Shown here: one piece after another, positions 24,002 through 32,421 of the stretch | How the letters are laid out: each line of letters starts with the position of its first letter | Position numbering within the stretch: the stretch's first letter is position 1 | Origin: Flavobacterium sp. UBA6721 | Lineage (GTDB): Bacteria > Bacteroidota > Bacteroidia > Flavobacteriales > Flavobacteriaceae | NCBI GenBank assembly: GCA_002454195.1 | Contig: DKIJ01000006.1 | Coordinates: forward strand, 1 to 53,829 | Reading direction: 5' to 3' | DNA: 53,829 nt | Program-made: the position numbers and the translations under genes | The notes under the pieces: generated by a model | Seen by the model: only the letters and a program-made list of their open reading frames with translations | Databases searched by the model: none | What the model was told of the DNA's origin: nothing

Positions 24002-24033
24002 TTGTTTTAAACTTAACTTATTCTTTATATTTG
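24002..24033 (+). promoter_or_regulatory. Promoter of the first tRNA-Gly gene
   Basis: TTG (24002-24004), 21 nt spacer, TATATTTG (24026-24033), followed directly by CACCCGC, the discriminator-like sequence shared with the other stable-RNA promoters in this window. The tRNA begins 10 nt after the -7 box. Confidence 0.75.
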
Positions 24034-24043
24034 CACCCGCAAT

Positions 24044-24116
<73 letters not shown>

Positions 24117-24121
24117 CTAGT

Positions 24122-24150
24122 AAAAACCAACTAGAGTTTTGGTTTTTTTG
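24122..24150 (+). terminator. Probable terminator between the tRNA genes
   Basis: aaaaacca pairs with tggttttt across a 10-nt loop, ending in a T run. It suggests the two tRNA genes are separate transcription units. Confidence 0.55.
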
Positions 24151-24159
24151 AAATAAAAT

Positions 24160-24189
24160 TTGGAGGTGTAGAAATAAAATTTATCTTTG
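24160..24189 (+). promoter_or_regulatory. Promoter of the second tRNA-Gly gene
   Basis: TTG (24160-24162), 19 nt spacer, TATCTTTG (24182-24189), then CACCCG. The 13-mer TATCTTTGCACCC is also found upstream of queE. Confidence 0.75.
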
Positions 24190-24199
24190 CACCCGTTAT

Positions 24200-24272
<73 letters not shown>

Positions 24273-24276
24273 CTAT

Positions 24277-24309
24277 AAACCCCAAACTATTGTTTGGGGT
24301 TTTTTTTTC
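24277..24309 (+). terminator. Rho-independent terminator after the tRNA pair
   Basis: aaaccccaaac (24277-24287) and gtttggggttt (24292-24302) form an 11-bp stem with a 4-nt loop and a T run. Confidence 0.9.
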
Positions 24310-24361
24310 AAGAGTTTTTAGTTTGAATTCAAAACCTTTTATGAATTATTACTGAAAATTT

Positions 24362-25069
24362 TTATTGAATAAAATCTAAATTAGAATTGGGTTCGATTTC
24401 AATAACTTCGCGATTTTTTCTGAAAAGTTTGGCTGTTAGTCCTCCCTTTAAAATGATGGTGTTATTTTTAATCTCGAGCCAACTGCCTTCTTTTAATCCT
24501 AAAACGGGAAAATTATTAAATTGATGAAATTCATTAATTCTGGTTTCTCGTGATTCCCCCATGTGAGTTGATTGGGTATCTTTATCTAAATAATGCACAT
24601 TTAAATTAAAAGGAATAAGCCCTAAAGTTTGAAAGCTAGGTGGGTAAATTATAGGCATATCATTTGTAGTTTGCATGCTTAAGCCGCCAATATTACTTCC
24701 TGCACTTGTTCCTAGATATGGTGTTCCATTTTCTAGGGTTTCCTTTAGAACAGTCATGATTTTATGCTGGTATAATTGGCTAACGAGTAAAAAAGTATTT
24801 CCTCCACCTGTAAAGATACCTTCTGCCTGTTTGATAGCAAAAGCGGGATCTTCAAATTCATGAATACCTTTGATATTTATGTCTATTTTGGCGAAAGCTT
24901 GCGCTGTCTTTTGTGTGTATTCTTCATGTGAAATTCCACTAGGTCTGGCGTATGGAATAAATAAAAGGTTTTTGCAATTCTTGAAATGTATTTTTAATTC
25001 CGGAAGCAAGTATTCTAAATACTCTGTCCCATGCAAAGTAGAAGTACTAGCTAAAAGTAAATTCTTCAT
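24362..25069 (-). CDS. pepE: Dipeptidase E (alpha-aspartyl dipeptidase)
   Basis: A 235-residue peptidase S51 protein with the class I glutamine-amidotransferase-like fold. The nucleophile is Ser122 in LGTSAGSNIGG, preceded by GIFTGGGNTF at about 84-93; the catalytic His is in FNLNVHYLDKDTQ. PepE of Salmonella cleaves dipeptides with N-terminal aspartate. Length and motif spacing agree with the family. It is followed on the other strand by the tRNA genes and stands alone. Cytoplasmic, with no signal peptide. Confidence 0.94.
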   Translation of the reverse strand: MKNLLLASTSTLHGTEYLEYLLPELKIHFKNCKNLLFIPYARPSGISHEEYTQKTAQAFAKIDINIKGIHEFEDPAFAIKQAEGIFTGGGNTFLLVSQLYQHKIMTVLKETLENGTPYLGTSAGSNIGGLSMQTTNDMPIIYPPSFQTLGLIPFNLNVHYLDKDTQSTHMGESRETRINEFHQFNNFPVLGLKEGSWLEIKNNTIILKGGLTAKLFRKNREVIEIEPNSNLDFIQ

Positions 25070-25204
25070 TCTTTTGATTTTTTTTTCAATAAAGGTAGGG
25101 ATAGCTCATGTGAAAAGGGTTTAGTATTAACATATTTTTATCAGCTTCTTAATAACAAATTGGGATAGCTCTGTGTTACTTTTACCCTGTTGAAATTCAG
25201 AATA

Positions 25205-25945
25205 ATGCATAAATATTTACTTTTTTTTCTTGGGTTGTATTCCGTTTTTTGTTTTGGACAAAAAAGGGATTCCTTGGTCTTGAAAGGAAAAATCAATGCC
25301 TATATATCGAATTTAGAAGGAGTATGTATTATTAATAAAAGGACTGAACAAGCAGTTTTTACAAGTCAAATGGGTGATTTTTCTATTAATGCCCAGGAAG
25401 GAGATACTTTAGTATTTACAGGATTGCAGTTTAAAAGAAAAGAAGTAGTGTTGTGTGAAGATGATTTTTGTAATAAAATTTTAGATGTTCATTTAGTAGC
25501 GGTTGCTCGCGAATTGAACGAAGTTACAATTATTAATTACAGCAATATTAATGCGGTTTCCTTAGGTATTATTTCTCCTAATCAAAAAAAATATACTCCC
25601 GCTGAGCGAAAATACGCTTCTGCAAGTTCGTTTCGTCAAAATCCACTGGGTTTAGATCCAATAATAAATCTTATATCTGGTAGAAGTGCAATGTTAAAAA
25701 AAGGTATTGCAATCGAAAAGAAGGAGACCTACATGGGGACACTTGAGAAAATGTTTACCGATGAATATTTTGTAAATAAATTAGGTTTGCCATCGGAGTA
25801 TATAAAAGGTTTTGAATATTATGTGGTCGATAATCAAAAATTTACGCGAGTTTTGGATACAAAAAACAGGACCTCAATAGAGTTTTTGTTAGCAGAATTA
25901 GCTGAAAAATACAAAGCGATTATTGCAGTAGAAGATATAAAATAA
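25205..25945 (+). CDS. Carboxypeptidase-regulatory-like domain protein (exported)
   Basis: From the ATG at 25205 it is 246 residues, starting with a signal peptide (YLLFFLGLYSVFCFGQ). A TTG at 25190 is also in frame but adds only five residues. Residues about 25-100 resemble the CarboxypepD_reg-like beta-sandwich (GVCIINKRTEQAVFTSQMGDFSINAQEGDTLVFTGLQFKRK), which in Bacteroidota often begins TonB-dependent receptors. Here no receptor barrel follows; the rest (VNKLGLPSEYIKGFEYYVVD) is of unknown function. It is likely periplasmic. The ~186 bp after it hold only AT-rich DNA and the tatA promoter. Confidence 0.75.
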   Translation: MHKYLLFFLGLYSVFCFGQKRDSLVLKGKINAYISNLEGVCIINKRTEQAVFTSQMGDFSINAQEGDTLVFTGLQFKRKEVVLCEDDFCNKILDVHLVAVARELNEVTIINYSNINAVSLGIISPNQKKYTPAERKYASASSFRQNPLGLDPIINLISGRSAMLKKGIAIEKKETYMGTLEKMFTDEYFVNKLGLPSEYIKGFEYYVVDNQKFTRVLDTKNRTSIEFLLAELAEKYKAIIAVEDIK

Positions 25946-26104
25946 GTTAGTGTATTTTGAAGTGTGTTTGTTTCTTTTTTTAAATAAGCTAGTCTTTAAA
26001 AAATAAAAATAACAGATAGTATTTCCATTTTAAATCACTTTTTTATAAGTCTGTCAAAGAGTTTAATTTATGAAAAATTTTAAAGTAGGCTTTTTTAAAA
26101 TTGG

Positions 26105-26112
26105 TATATTTG
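26105..26112 (+). promoter_or_regulatory. -7 promoter box for tatA
   Basis: TATATTTG (TAnnTTTG), 19 nt before the tatA ATG at 26132. Confidence 0.6.
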
Positions 26113-26131
26113 CCAAAAAAATACGCAGAAT

Positions 26132-26458
26132 ATGTTTGGTATAGGAGGAGGAGAATTAGTCTTTATAATGTTTGTGGTATTGTTGCTTTTTGGATCAGAC
26201 AAGATACCAGAAGTGGCACGTACTATGGGTAAAGCAATGGCTCAATTAAAAAATGCTACTAACGATATAAAGAGCGAAATCCAAAAAGGAGCTGAAGAAA
26301 ATGGTTTAGATGCAAAATCTTTATCAGAAATGACAGGTGGTATAAATACACAAATTGATAAAGTAAAAGAGGATCTTTTAGGGGATTCGGTGACTCAGGT
26401 TACTAAACTAAAAGAGAATATCGAAGATATAACAGGTCCTGTAAAACGTAGTCTTTAA
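26132..26458 (+). CDS. tatA: Twin-arginine translocase subunit TatA/TatE family
   Basis: A 108-residue TatA-type protein. One N-terminal membrane helix (ELVFIMFVVLLLFG, about 8-21) is followed by the hinge FGSDKIPEVARTMGKAM and an amphipathic helix, with a charged C-terminal tail. TatA forms the pore-like element that moves folded proteins with twin-arginine signals across the inner membrane. TatB-like assignment cannot be excluded, but the short amphipathic part fits TatA better. Its stop overlaps the next gene's ATG by one base, so it is co-transcribed with the PAP2 phosphatase. No tatC is in the window. Confidence 0.92.
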   Translation: MFGIGGGELVFIMFVVLLLFGSDKIPEVARTMGKAMAQLKNATNDIKSEIQKGAEENGLDAKSLSEMTGGINTQIDKVKEDLLGDSVTQVTKLKENIEDITGPVKRSL

Positions 26459-27021
26459 TGTTAGATAAACTTTTAGCACTCGATGTTCGATTATTCGTTT
26501 ATTTAAACGGACTTGGCTCTGAGACTTTTGATGGGTTGTGGCTTTTTATTACCCGACAAATCAATTGGACTCCTTTTTTTCTACTATTGCTCTATATTAT
26601 TTATAAAAAAATAGGTGGTAAACAAACCTTGTATGTGGTTTTATCAATAGCTTTATTGTTGCTGGTAACAGATCAAATCACTAATTTGGTGAAGTTTGGA
26701 GTAGAAAGATTGCGTCCATGTAATAATCCTGATATCAAGTCTTACATTAGGATTGTACAATCACGATCATCATTTAGTTACTTTTCAGGACATGCCGCTA
26801 ATAGTATGGCTGCAGCCATGTTTATTTATCATGTTATCAAGCCTTATTTTAGAGATGCAATTTTTTTGTTTTTATGGCCGTTAATTTTTGCTTACAGCCG
26901 TATTTATTTAGGATTGCATTACCCACTGGATATTTTGAGTGGTTATATCTTTGGAATGACTGCAGGTTTCTTGGCTTACAAAATATATAAGTTTACCCAA
27001 ATTAAATATTTCCCGTTGTAG
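26458..27021 (+). CDS. PAP2 family phosphatase (membrane)
   Basis: A 187-residue membrane phosphatase with the three PAP2 motifs: KFGVERLRP (about 79-87), the SGH motif in FSGHAANS (about 103-110) and SRIYLGLHYPLD (about 145-156). About five to six membrane segments are visible. Such enzymes dephosphorylate undecaprenyl pyrophosphate, phosphatidylglycerophosphate or other lipid phosphates; the substrate cannot be chosen here. Translation is coupled to tatA through a one-base overlap (TAATG). A bidirectional terminator follows. Confidence 0.9.
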   Translation: MLDKLLALDVRLFVYLNGLGSETFDGLWLFITRQINWTPFFLLLLYIIYKKIGGKQTLYVVLSIALLLLVTDQITNLVKFGVERLRPCNNPDIKSYIRIVQSRSSFSYFSGHAANSMAAAMFIYHVIKPYFRDAIFLFLWPLIFAYSRIYLGLHYPLDILSGYIFGMTAGFLAYKIYKFTQIKYFPL

Positions 27022-27035
27022 GTGTGAAACGATAT

Positions 27036-27077
27036 ACAAAAAACGCACATTTAAAAGTTTAGATGTGCGTTTTTTGT
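27036..27077. terminator. Bidirectional terminator between the PAP2 and O-methyltransferase genes
   Basis: acaaaaaacgcacat (27036-27050) is perfectly complementary to atgtgcgttttttgt (27063-27077), with A and T tracts on both sides, between convergent genes. Confidence 0.85.
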
Positions 27078-27088
27078 TGAGTACTCTT

Positions 27089-27730
27089 TTATAATACTCT
27101 ACTAACCGTTAATCCATCGCGAATAGGAAGTAATACGGTCTCAACTCTTGGATCTTCTTTCAATTTTTGATTGTATTCTAATAGTACTTTGGTACTAATG
27201 TCTTTAGGGTTTAAAGGTTCTAGTACTTTACCGCTCCAAAGCACATTATCAGATAAAATAATACCGCCTTTATTCATTCTTGGAACAATCATTTCAAAAT
27301 AATTCAGGTAATTTTCTTTGTCGGCATCAATAAAAACCAAATCAAATTTCACATCTAATGTTGGGATAATTGCAACAGCTTCTCCTAAATGCTGCACGAT
27401 TTGTTTTCCCCAAGGGGATTTATCAAAATGTTTTCTTTGAAAATCTACTAGCTCTTCCTTGATATCGATAGTATGCAAAATACCGTTTTCTCGCATTCCT
27501 TCGCATAGACAAAGCGCAGAATATCCTGTATAAGTGCCAATTTCAAGAATGTTAACAGGTCGAATTAATTTGGAAAGCATACTTAACACGCGCCCCTGAA
27601 AATGGCCACTTAGCATTCGAGGCAAAAGAATTTTTTGGTAAGTCTCTTTGTTTAACGCTTTTAATAATTCGGGTTCATTTTCAGAATGTTGTTCAACATA
27701 ATCCTCTAATTCTGGAGATATGAAATGCAT
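27089..27730 (-). CDS. O-methyltransferase, SAM-dependent (COMT-like)
   Basis: A 213-residue Methyltransf_3 protein starting at MHFISPELED. Motif I is ILEIGTYTGYSALCL at about 62-76, the acidic Asp pair is in IDADKENYLNYF and ILSDNVLWSGKV follows, all typical of bacterial catechol-type O-methyltransferases. A longer frame reaches 27790, but the -7 box lies inside that extension, so the shorter start is chosen. The natural substrate is unknown. It is divergent from rlmN. Confidence 0.9.
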   Translation of the reverse strand: MHFISPELEDYVEQHSENEPELLKALNKETYQKILLPRMLSGHFQGRVLSMLSKLIRPVNILEIGTYTGYSALCLCEGMRENGILHTIDIKEELVDFQRKHFDKSPWGKQIVQHLGEAVAIIPTLDVKFDLVFIDADKENYLNYFEMIVPRMNKGGIILSDNVLWSGKVLEPLNPKDISTKVLLEYNQKLKEDPRVETVLLPIRDGLTVSRVL

Positions 27731-27754
27731 TTTTTGATTTTTTTCAATTTTGGG

Positions 27755-27762
27755 CAAAGTTA
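27755..27762 (-). promoter_or_regulatory. -7 promoter box for the O-methyltransferase gene
   Basis: The minus strand reads TAACTTTG (TAnnTTTG), 24 nt before the ATG at 27730. It rules against the upstream start at 27790. Confidence 0.55.
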
Positions 27763-27827
27763 CCAAATTATCAAAACAACACACGAGCATTTATTTGAAT
27801 TGATGTAATAAATAAACAAATAGTCAT

Positions 27828-27835
27828 TAAATTTG
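27828..27835 (+). promoter_or_regulatory. -7 promoter box for rlmN, almost touching the start codon
   Basis: TAAATTTG (TAnnTTTG) ends 4 nt before the rlmN ATG at 27840. If transcription starts within a few bases of the box, as usual, the mRNA would be leaderless or nearly so. Confidence 0.5.
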
Positions 27836-27839
27836 CAGT

Positions 27840-28883
27840 ATGCAAATTGAGAAAAAAGACATACGAGCCCTATCTAAAGAGGAATTGCGCAATTTTTTTG
27901 TGACCAATAAGGATAAAGCCTTTCGTGGAAATCAAGTTTATGAATGGTTGTGGAGCAAAGGAGCACACAGTTTTGAGGATATGACCAATATCTCCAAAGG
28001 TACACGTGCGATGCTGGAAGATAATTTTGTTATCAATCATATCAAGGTTGATACGATGCAACGTTCGGATGACGGAACGGTTAAAAATGCGGTTCGTTTG
28101 CACGATGGATTGGTAGTAGAATCGGTATTGATTCCTACCGAAACCCGTACTACTGCTTGTGTTTCCAGTCAGGTAGGTTGTAGTTTAGATTGTAATTTTT
28201 GTGCAACTGCGCGATTAAAAAGAATGCGTAATCTGGAACCTGCCGAAATTTACGATCAGGTTCTTGCTATAGATAGAGAAAGTCGCTTGTATTTTAATCA
28301 TCCGTTGTCGAATATTGTTTTCATGGGAATGGGCGAACCATTGATGAATTATAATAATGTTATTAAGGCTATTGATATGATTACTTCGGAAGAAGGATTG
28401 GGGATGTCGCCTAAACGTATTGTGGTTTCGACTTCAGGAATTCCTAAAATGATTAAGAAAATGGCTGATGATGAGGTAAAATTCAAATTAGCAGTCTCTT
28501 TACATTCGGCAATTGATGAGGTGAGAGCACGAATTATGCCTTTCTCTAAAAATTTCCCTCTAGCAGATTTGCGAGAGGCATTGGAATATTGGTACCGAAA
28601 AACACGAAGTAAAGTTTCGTATGAATATGTGGTTTGGAAAGGAATTAATGACAACAAGGCAGCTGTAGAGGCATTGGTTAAGTTTTGTAAATATGTTCCT
28701 TGTAAGGTGAATCTGATTGAGTACAATCCTATTGACGATGGAGAGTTTCAACAAGCTTCTGAAGAAGCAATTAATGCTTATATCAAAGGACTTGAATCTA
28801 TAGGTGTGGTTGTAAAAGTAAGAAGGAGTAGAGGGAAAGATATTGATGCTGCCTGTGGACAATTGGCTAATAAAGAAGTATAA
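27840..28883 (+). CDS. rlmN: 23S rRNA / tRNA adenine C2-methyltransferase RlmN
   Basis: A 347-residue radical SAM methyltransferase. The cluster cysteines are Cys114, Cys118 and Cys121 in VGCSLDCNFC. The methyl-carrying cysteine is Cys339 in DIDAACGQL, and the N-terminal TACVSSQ precedes the cluster as in all RlmN proteins. It methylates C2 of A2503 in 23S rRNA and A37 of some tRNAs. Length is standard. It is monocistronic, with a hairpin terminator directly after the stop and a promoter box nearly adjacent to the ATG. Confidence 0.97.
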   Translation: MQIEKKDIRALSKEELRNFFVTNKDKAFRGNQVYEWLWSKGAHSFEDMTNISKGTRAMLEDNFVINHIKVDTMQRSDDGTVKNAVRLHDGLVVESVLIPTETRTTACVSSQVGCSLDCNFCATARLKRMRNLEPAEIYDQVLAIDRESRLYFNHPLSNIVFMGMGEPLMNYNNVIKAIDMITSEEGLGMSPKRIVVSTSGIPKMIKKMADDEVKFKLAVSLHSAIDEVRARIMPFSKNFPLADLREALEYWYRKTRSKVSYEYVVWKGINDNKAAVEALVKFCKYVPCKVNLIEYNPIDDGEFQQASEEAINAYIKGLESIGVVVKVRRSRGKDIDAACGQLANKEV

Positions 28884-28914
28884 AAAAAGGAGTTCAATTC
28901 GAACTCCTTTTTTT
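28882..28914 (+). terminator. Rho-independent terminator after rlmN
   Basis: ggagttc and gaactcc form a stem with a 5-nt loop, flanked by A7 and T7 tracts, overlapping the rlmN stop codon. It may serve the convergent lipoprotein gene too. Confidence 0.85.
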
Positions 28915-28935
28915 GTTTTATTTAATGGGTTTTTA

Positions 28936-29820
28936 TTAATTGCCCAAAGTAATTTGAGTTGCAGTTCCGCCATCGATAGAACGCATCGCCAGATTGTCAC
29001 AATCACCCGTTCCATAATCTATTGTAGCATAGTGGGTGTTTTTCGAAAGTTTTAATATTCCGGAAACAGGAAAAGGCATTGGAGTTTGCAATAGGCTACA
29101 AGCTGTTTTGTGGATTAATGGAGTTGTAGATTCAATTAAAGAAGTGAAAACAGCTCCGCTAGGATGTGTTGTCGTGAAAGTTCCGTAGGTTGAATAAATG
29201 TCGTCAGTTGGGCTTAAACGGGTCGAAAATCCGGCAGTCATTTCTCTTATTCTTTCTCCATTGCGGGTATAGACACCAGCCGTTGTGGTTAGTTTCATTT
29301 CTGTCATTGTAAAAGTGGTTTTTGGATGAATTGCATCGCCTGTTCCAATCATTTCTCTTTTCCAGGTAGTAGTTCCTTCAAGTTTGTTATTGTTGATGAA
29401 GAAATTTTCATAAGTTATAGTCATGATTTTAGGAAATGTTGTTCCTCTTGTGCGAGTTAGAATAATTTTTCCGCTAAGGGCATGACCTCTAAAGTTACAA
29501 GGTGTATCAGCGGTTCCAAAAGTAATTGTTAATTTTCTAACTTCAGTAGTTGAGCCTAAATCACTTACTGTAGCGCAGCTGGGAATAATTGAGTAATAGC
29601 TGTTTACATCTGTTTTTCCGGTCAAAGAGCCTTCGGTTACTTCGTATTGATCATCTGCAATAAGGGATACATCATCAATTGCATTGTCCATTTTTTGATT
29701 CGCACTTACTTCGTTAGTGGTTACCATCCCTGTCGAATTTGAAGAGTTGGAATCAGTTGTACAATTTGTAAATGGAATAAAGCTTAAGGCTAATCCAAAT
29801 AATAAAATTTTTGTTTTCAT
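28936..29820 (-). CDS. Putative lipoprotein of unknown function
   Basis: A 294-residue protein whose N-terminus (KILLFGLALSFIPFTNC) looks like a lipoprotein signal with Cys20 as the lipidated residue, followed by a Ser/Asn-rich linker (TTDSNSSNSTG). The rest is rich in Thr and beta-prone, with repeated patterns such as LTITFGTADTPCN and GKIILTRTRGTTFPKIMTITYENF. Four further cysteines (for example CNFRGHALSG and CSLLQTPM) could form disulphides. I recognise no domain. Similar Thr-rich lipoproteins are common in Flavobacteriia. It is probably surface or periplasmic; no operon partner. Confidence 0.65.
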   Translation of the reverse strand: MKTKILLFGLALSFIPFTNCTTDSNSSNSTGMVTTNEVSANQKMDNAIDDVSLIADDQYEVTEGSLTGKTDVNSYYSIIPSCATVSDLGSTTEVRKLTITFGTADTPCNFRGHALSGKIILTRTRGTTFPKIMTITYENFFINNNKLEGTTTWKREMIGTGDAIHPKTTFTMTEMKLTTTAGVYTRNGERIREMTAGFSTRLSPTDDIYSTYGTFTTTHPSGAVFTSLIESTTPLIHKTACSLLQTPMPFPVSGILKLSKNTHYATIDYGTGDCDNLAMRSIDGGTATQITLGN

Positions 29821-29982
29821 AATTCTTAGGTTTTGGTTTAGAATAAGATAGTAAAATTCAAAAATGGTTTAATGAGGCAATTTTGTAAATTTTAAAAACG
29901 AAATTTATAGTTTTATAAATATAAAATTAATTAATAAAATGGATAAGTGTTTAAAAAACGAATGTCTTTTTATTTAAAATAG

Positions 29983-29990
29983 TATATTTG
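29983..29990 (+). promoter_or_regulatory. -7 promoter box for the polyprenyl synthetase gene
   Basis: TATATTTG (TAnnTTTG) ends 8 nt before the ATG at 29999, so the mRNA leader would be very short or absent. Confidence 0.55.
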
Positions 29991-29998
29991 GAACCTAA

Positions 29999-30976
29999 AT
30001 GAATGTCACTTCTCAAATAAAACAGCCCATATTTAATGAGATGGAACTTTTTGAAAAAAAGTTCTATGAATCCATGTCTTCTCAGGTGGCGTTGTTAAAC
30101 CGTATTACTTACTATATCGTAAATCGTAAGGGAAAACAAATGCGTCCTATGTTTGTTTTTCTAACGGCTAAGATGATTTCGGGAGGAAATGTAAATGAAA
30201 GAACCTACCGCGGAGCATCGGTAATTGAGTTGATTCATACAGCCACTTTAGTGCATGATGATGTGGTGGACGATAGTAATCGTCGTCGTGGATTTTTTTC
30301 TATTAATGCGCTTTGGAAAAATAAAATTGCGGTATTAGTTGGGGATTATTTATTGTCCAAAGGATTGTTGCTATCTATAGATAATGGCGATTTTGATTTG
30401 CTTCAGATTATTTCAGTCGCTGTTCGCGAAATGAGTGAAGGAGAATTATTGCAAATAGAAAAAGCCAGAAGATTAGATATTACCGAAGATGTATATTACG
30501 AAATTATTCGAAAAAAAACCGCTACACTTATTGCGGCATGTTGTGCATTAGGAGCGAAATCAGTTTCTGAAGATGTAGTTCAGGTAGAAAATATGCGCAA
30601 GTTTGGAGAGCTAATCGGAATGGCTTTCCAAATTAAAGACGATTTATTTGACTATACTGATGATGCCATTGGTAAACCTACCGGAATTGATATCAAAGAG
30701 CAAAAAATGACTTTGCCTTTAATTCATGTCTTGAATACTTGTACTTCAAAAGAAAAGAGTTGGCTCATCAATTCGATTAAAAACCATAACAAAAACAAAA
30801 AACGCGTCAAAGAAGTAATTGCCTTTGTCAAAAACAATAATGGTTTGACTTATGCCGAAAATAAAATGATTCAATTTCAGCAAGAAGCCTTACAGTTATT
30901 AGAGAATTACCCCGATTCTGATTTTAAAGCAGCTCTAACAATCATGGTAAATTACGTGATTGAACGAAAAAAATAA
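29999..30976 (+). CDS. Polyprenyl synthetase (trans-prenyl diphosphate synthase)
   Basis: A 325-residue all-alpha prenyltransferase. It has both aspartate-rich motifs: DDVVD at 87-91 (within VHDDVVDDSNRRRG) and DDLFD at 214-218 (within FQIKDDLFDYTDD). Length and the motif context resemble the medium/long-chain synthases (IspB-like) that make the side chain of menaquinone, rather than the shorter FPP synthases. In menaquinone-using Bacteroidota this fits the respiratory quinone tail. Chain length is set by residues upstream of the first motif and cannot be given with certainty. Monocistronic; its promoter is nearly adjacent to the ATG. Confidence 0.92.
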   Translation: MNVTSQIKQPIFNEMELFEKKFYESMSSQVALLNRITYYIVNRKGKQMRPMFVFLTAKMISGGNVNERTYRGASVIELIHTATLVHDDVVDDSNRRRGFFSINALWKNKIAVLVGDYLLSKGLLLSIDNGDFDLLQIISVAVREMSEGELLQIEKARRLDITEDVYYEIIRKKTATLIAACCALGAKSVSEDVVQVENMRKFGELIGMAFQIKDDLFDYTDDAIGKPTGIDIKEQKMTLPLIHVLNTCTSKEKSWLINSIKNHNKNKKRVKEVIAFVKNNNGLTYAENKMIQFQQEALQLLENYPDSDFKAALTIMVNYVIERKK

Positions 30977-31165
30977 GCAGTTTCAATATCAATTTTAATA
31001 TCAAAAAATCAATTTCAATTTTAATACTGAAATGATTTTGAATATTTTATTACTATTGTCATTGTTATTACCATTTAAATTTTCATTTATTTTTTATTTT
31101 TTTTTCCTCCATACAACCTTTTTGTTTTGCAAATCGTCTATGCTAATAGAAACACTTTAATTATT

Positions 31166-31726
31166 TTGAAAGTAATCAACTTACATCAACAAGAAAACGA
31201 ATTAATCCAGTTAGCGGTCGAGAACAATCGGCAAGCACAACAAAAGATTTATACTCAGTTTTCTCCAAAGATGTTATCCGTTTGCCGTCAATATATAAAA
31301 GACATTCATCAAGCCGAAGATGTAATGATTACTGCTTTTATGAAGGTTTTTACGAATCTAAAAAATTTTCAGCACAAAGGAAGTTTTGAAGGCTGGATAA
31401 GACGCATTATTGTAAACGAATGTATTTCGTTCATTCGAGTTGACAAGAAAGTGAAATATGTTGAAGATGAAAACTATTTTGAAGAAAGTTTTAACAACAT
31501 TGATAGTCAGTTTTCGGTAGATGAAATCCAGTTTTTAATAGATAGTTTGCCGGATGGCTATAAAATGGTTTTCAATTTATATGTAATCGAAGGATACAAG
31601 CATCAGGAAATAGCTACTATGTTAGGAATTAGTGAAGGGACATCAAAATCGCAATTATCTCACGCCAGAAAAATGCTGCAAGGACAGCTTAGTAATTTAA
31701 AAAAGTATGACAATGGAACCGAATAA
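31166..31726 (+). CDS. RNA polymerase sigma factor, ECF / sigma-70 family
   Basis: From a TTG at 31166 (MKVINLHQQENELIQL) this is a 186-residue sigma factor. Region 2 is FSPKMLSVCRQYIKDIHQAEDVMITAFMKVFTNLKNF (about 30-75) and region 4, with a helix-turn-helix, is GYKHQEIATMLGISEGTSKSQLSHARKML (about 145-175). An earlier TTG at 31127 is in frame, but its region looks like promoter and AT-rich spacer, so 31166 is preferred. It overlaps the next gene by 20 nt. That gene is an anti-sigma-like membrane protein, and together they look like an envelope-responsive switch (inference). About 110 bp of AT-rich non-coding DNA lies upstream. Confidence 0.88.
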   Translation: MKVINLHQQENELIQLAVENNRQAQQKIYTQFSPKMLSVCRQYIKDIHQAEDVMITAFMKVFTNLKNFQHKGSFEGWIRRIIVNECISFIRVDKKVKYVEDENYFEESFNNIDSQFSVDEIQFLIDSLPDGYKMVFNLYVIEGYKHQEIATMLGISEGTSKSQLSHARKMLQGQLSNLKKYDNGTE

Positions 31727-32390
31727 ATTTGAAGAAGAAATCAGAAATAAGTTAAATGAACGCGAAATCCAACCTTCAGCAGCAGCTTGGACAAAACTAG
31801 AGGGAATGCTTTCGGCTGAGGATAAACCCAGAAGAAGATTTCCTTGGTGGTATGTTGCAGCAAGTGTATTAGGTTTTTTATTGGTAGGGACGGTGTATTT
31901 TTCATTGAAAAAAAATCCGTTTGAAAATCAGAAAAATGGAGTGGTAATTCAACAGGAATTGATACCTGAAAATAAATCGATAGTATTGGATTCTTTGAAC
32001 TTAAAAAAAGAACAAGAATCTCATCCGGAAAAAGTGCTTAATGATAAAAAAAGTGACTTTTATGTTTTAAATAAGGAATCAGAAATAAGAAAAAAGGATT
32101 CGAATGAGATTATAACTAAAAAAGTTTTAATTGAAAATAAATTGATTCAGGAAGAATCAACTATACAATCAAAAGGTGTTACAGTCGAAGAACTCTTAGC
32201 AAGAGTAGATAAATCGGCAAGAATGCGTAATAATCATGATTCAGAATTGAAAGTGCACGTCAATCCTAATCAGTTATTACAACAAATTGAAACCGATTTA
32301 GAGCCTACTTTCCGTCAAACAGTTTTCAGTAAGGTAGCTGAAAATTATTCTAAAGTGAAAGCGGCAATTGTAAATCGAAACAAAGAATAA
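31707..32390 (+). CDS. Putative anti-sigma factor (single-pass membrane protein)
   Basis: A 227-residue protein with a cytoplasmic N-terminus (about 45 residues, MEPNKFEEEIRNKLNEREIQPSAAAWTKLEGML from the likely true ATG at 31713). One membrane helix is at about 48-68 (WWYVAASVLGFLLVGTVYF), followed by a long charged periplasmic part. There is no clear zinc-binding anti-sigma motif. The overlap with the upstream sigma-factor gene and the topology are the grounds for calling it anti-sigma-like; this is inference from context. The N-terminal PSAAAWTKLEGML pattern recurs in Flavobacteriia proteins in this operon position. Confidence 0.65.
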   Translation: MTMEPNKFEEEIRNKLNEREIQPSAAAWTKLEGMLSAEDKPRRRFPWWYVAASVLGFLLVGTVYFSLKKNPFENQKNGVVIQQELIPENKSIVLDSLNLKKEQESHPEKVLNDKKSDFYVLNKESEIRKKDSNEIITKKVLIENKLIQEESTIQSKGVTVEELLARVDKSARMRNNHDSELKVHVNPNQLLQQIETDLEPTFRQTVFSKVAENYSKVKAAIVNRNKE

Positions 32391-32421
32391 AATCATTAAT
32401 TACATTTTAAAGTCAATTATC

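Noticed and set aside
27731..27790. Upstream extension of the O-methyltransferase to 27790
   Set aside because: The extension overlaps a good -7 box (27755-27762), and homologous proteins begin near MHFISPELED.
31000..31110. Repeated tcaattttaat-like sequences before the sigma factor gene
   Set aside because: They are AT-rich low-complexity copies with poor length conservation. They are not a clear tandem repeat and show no CRISPR-like spacing.
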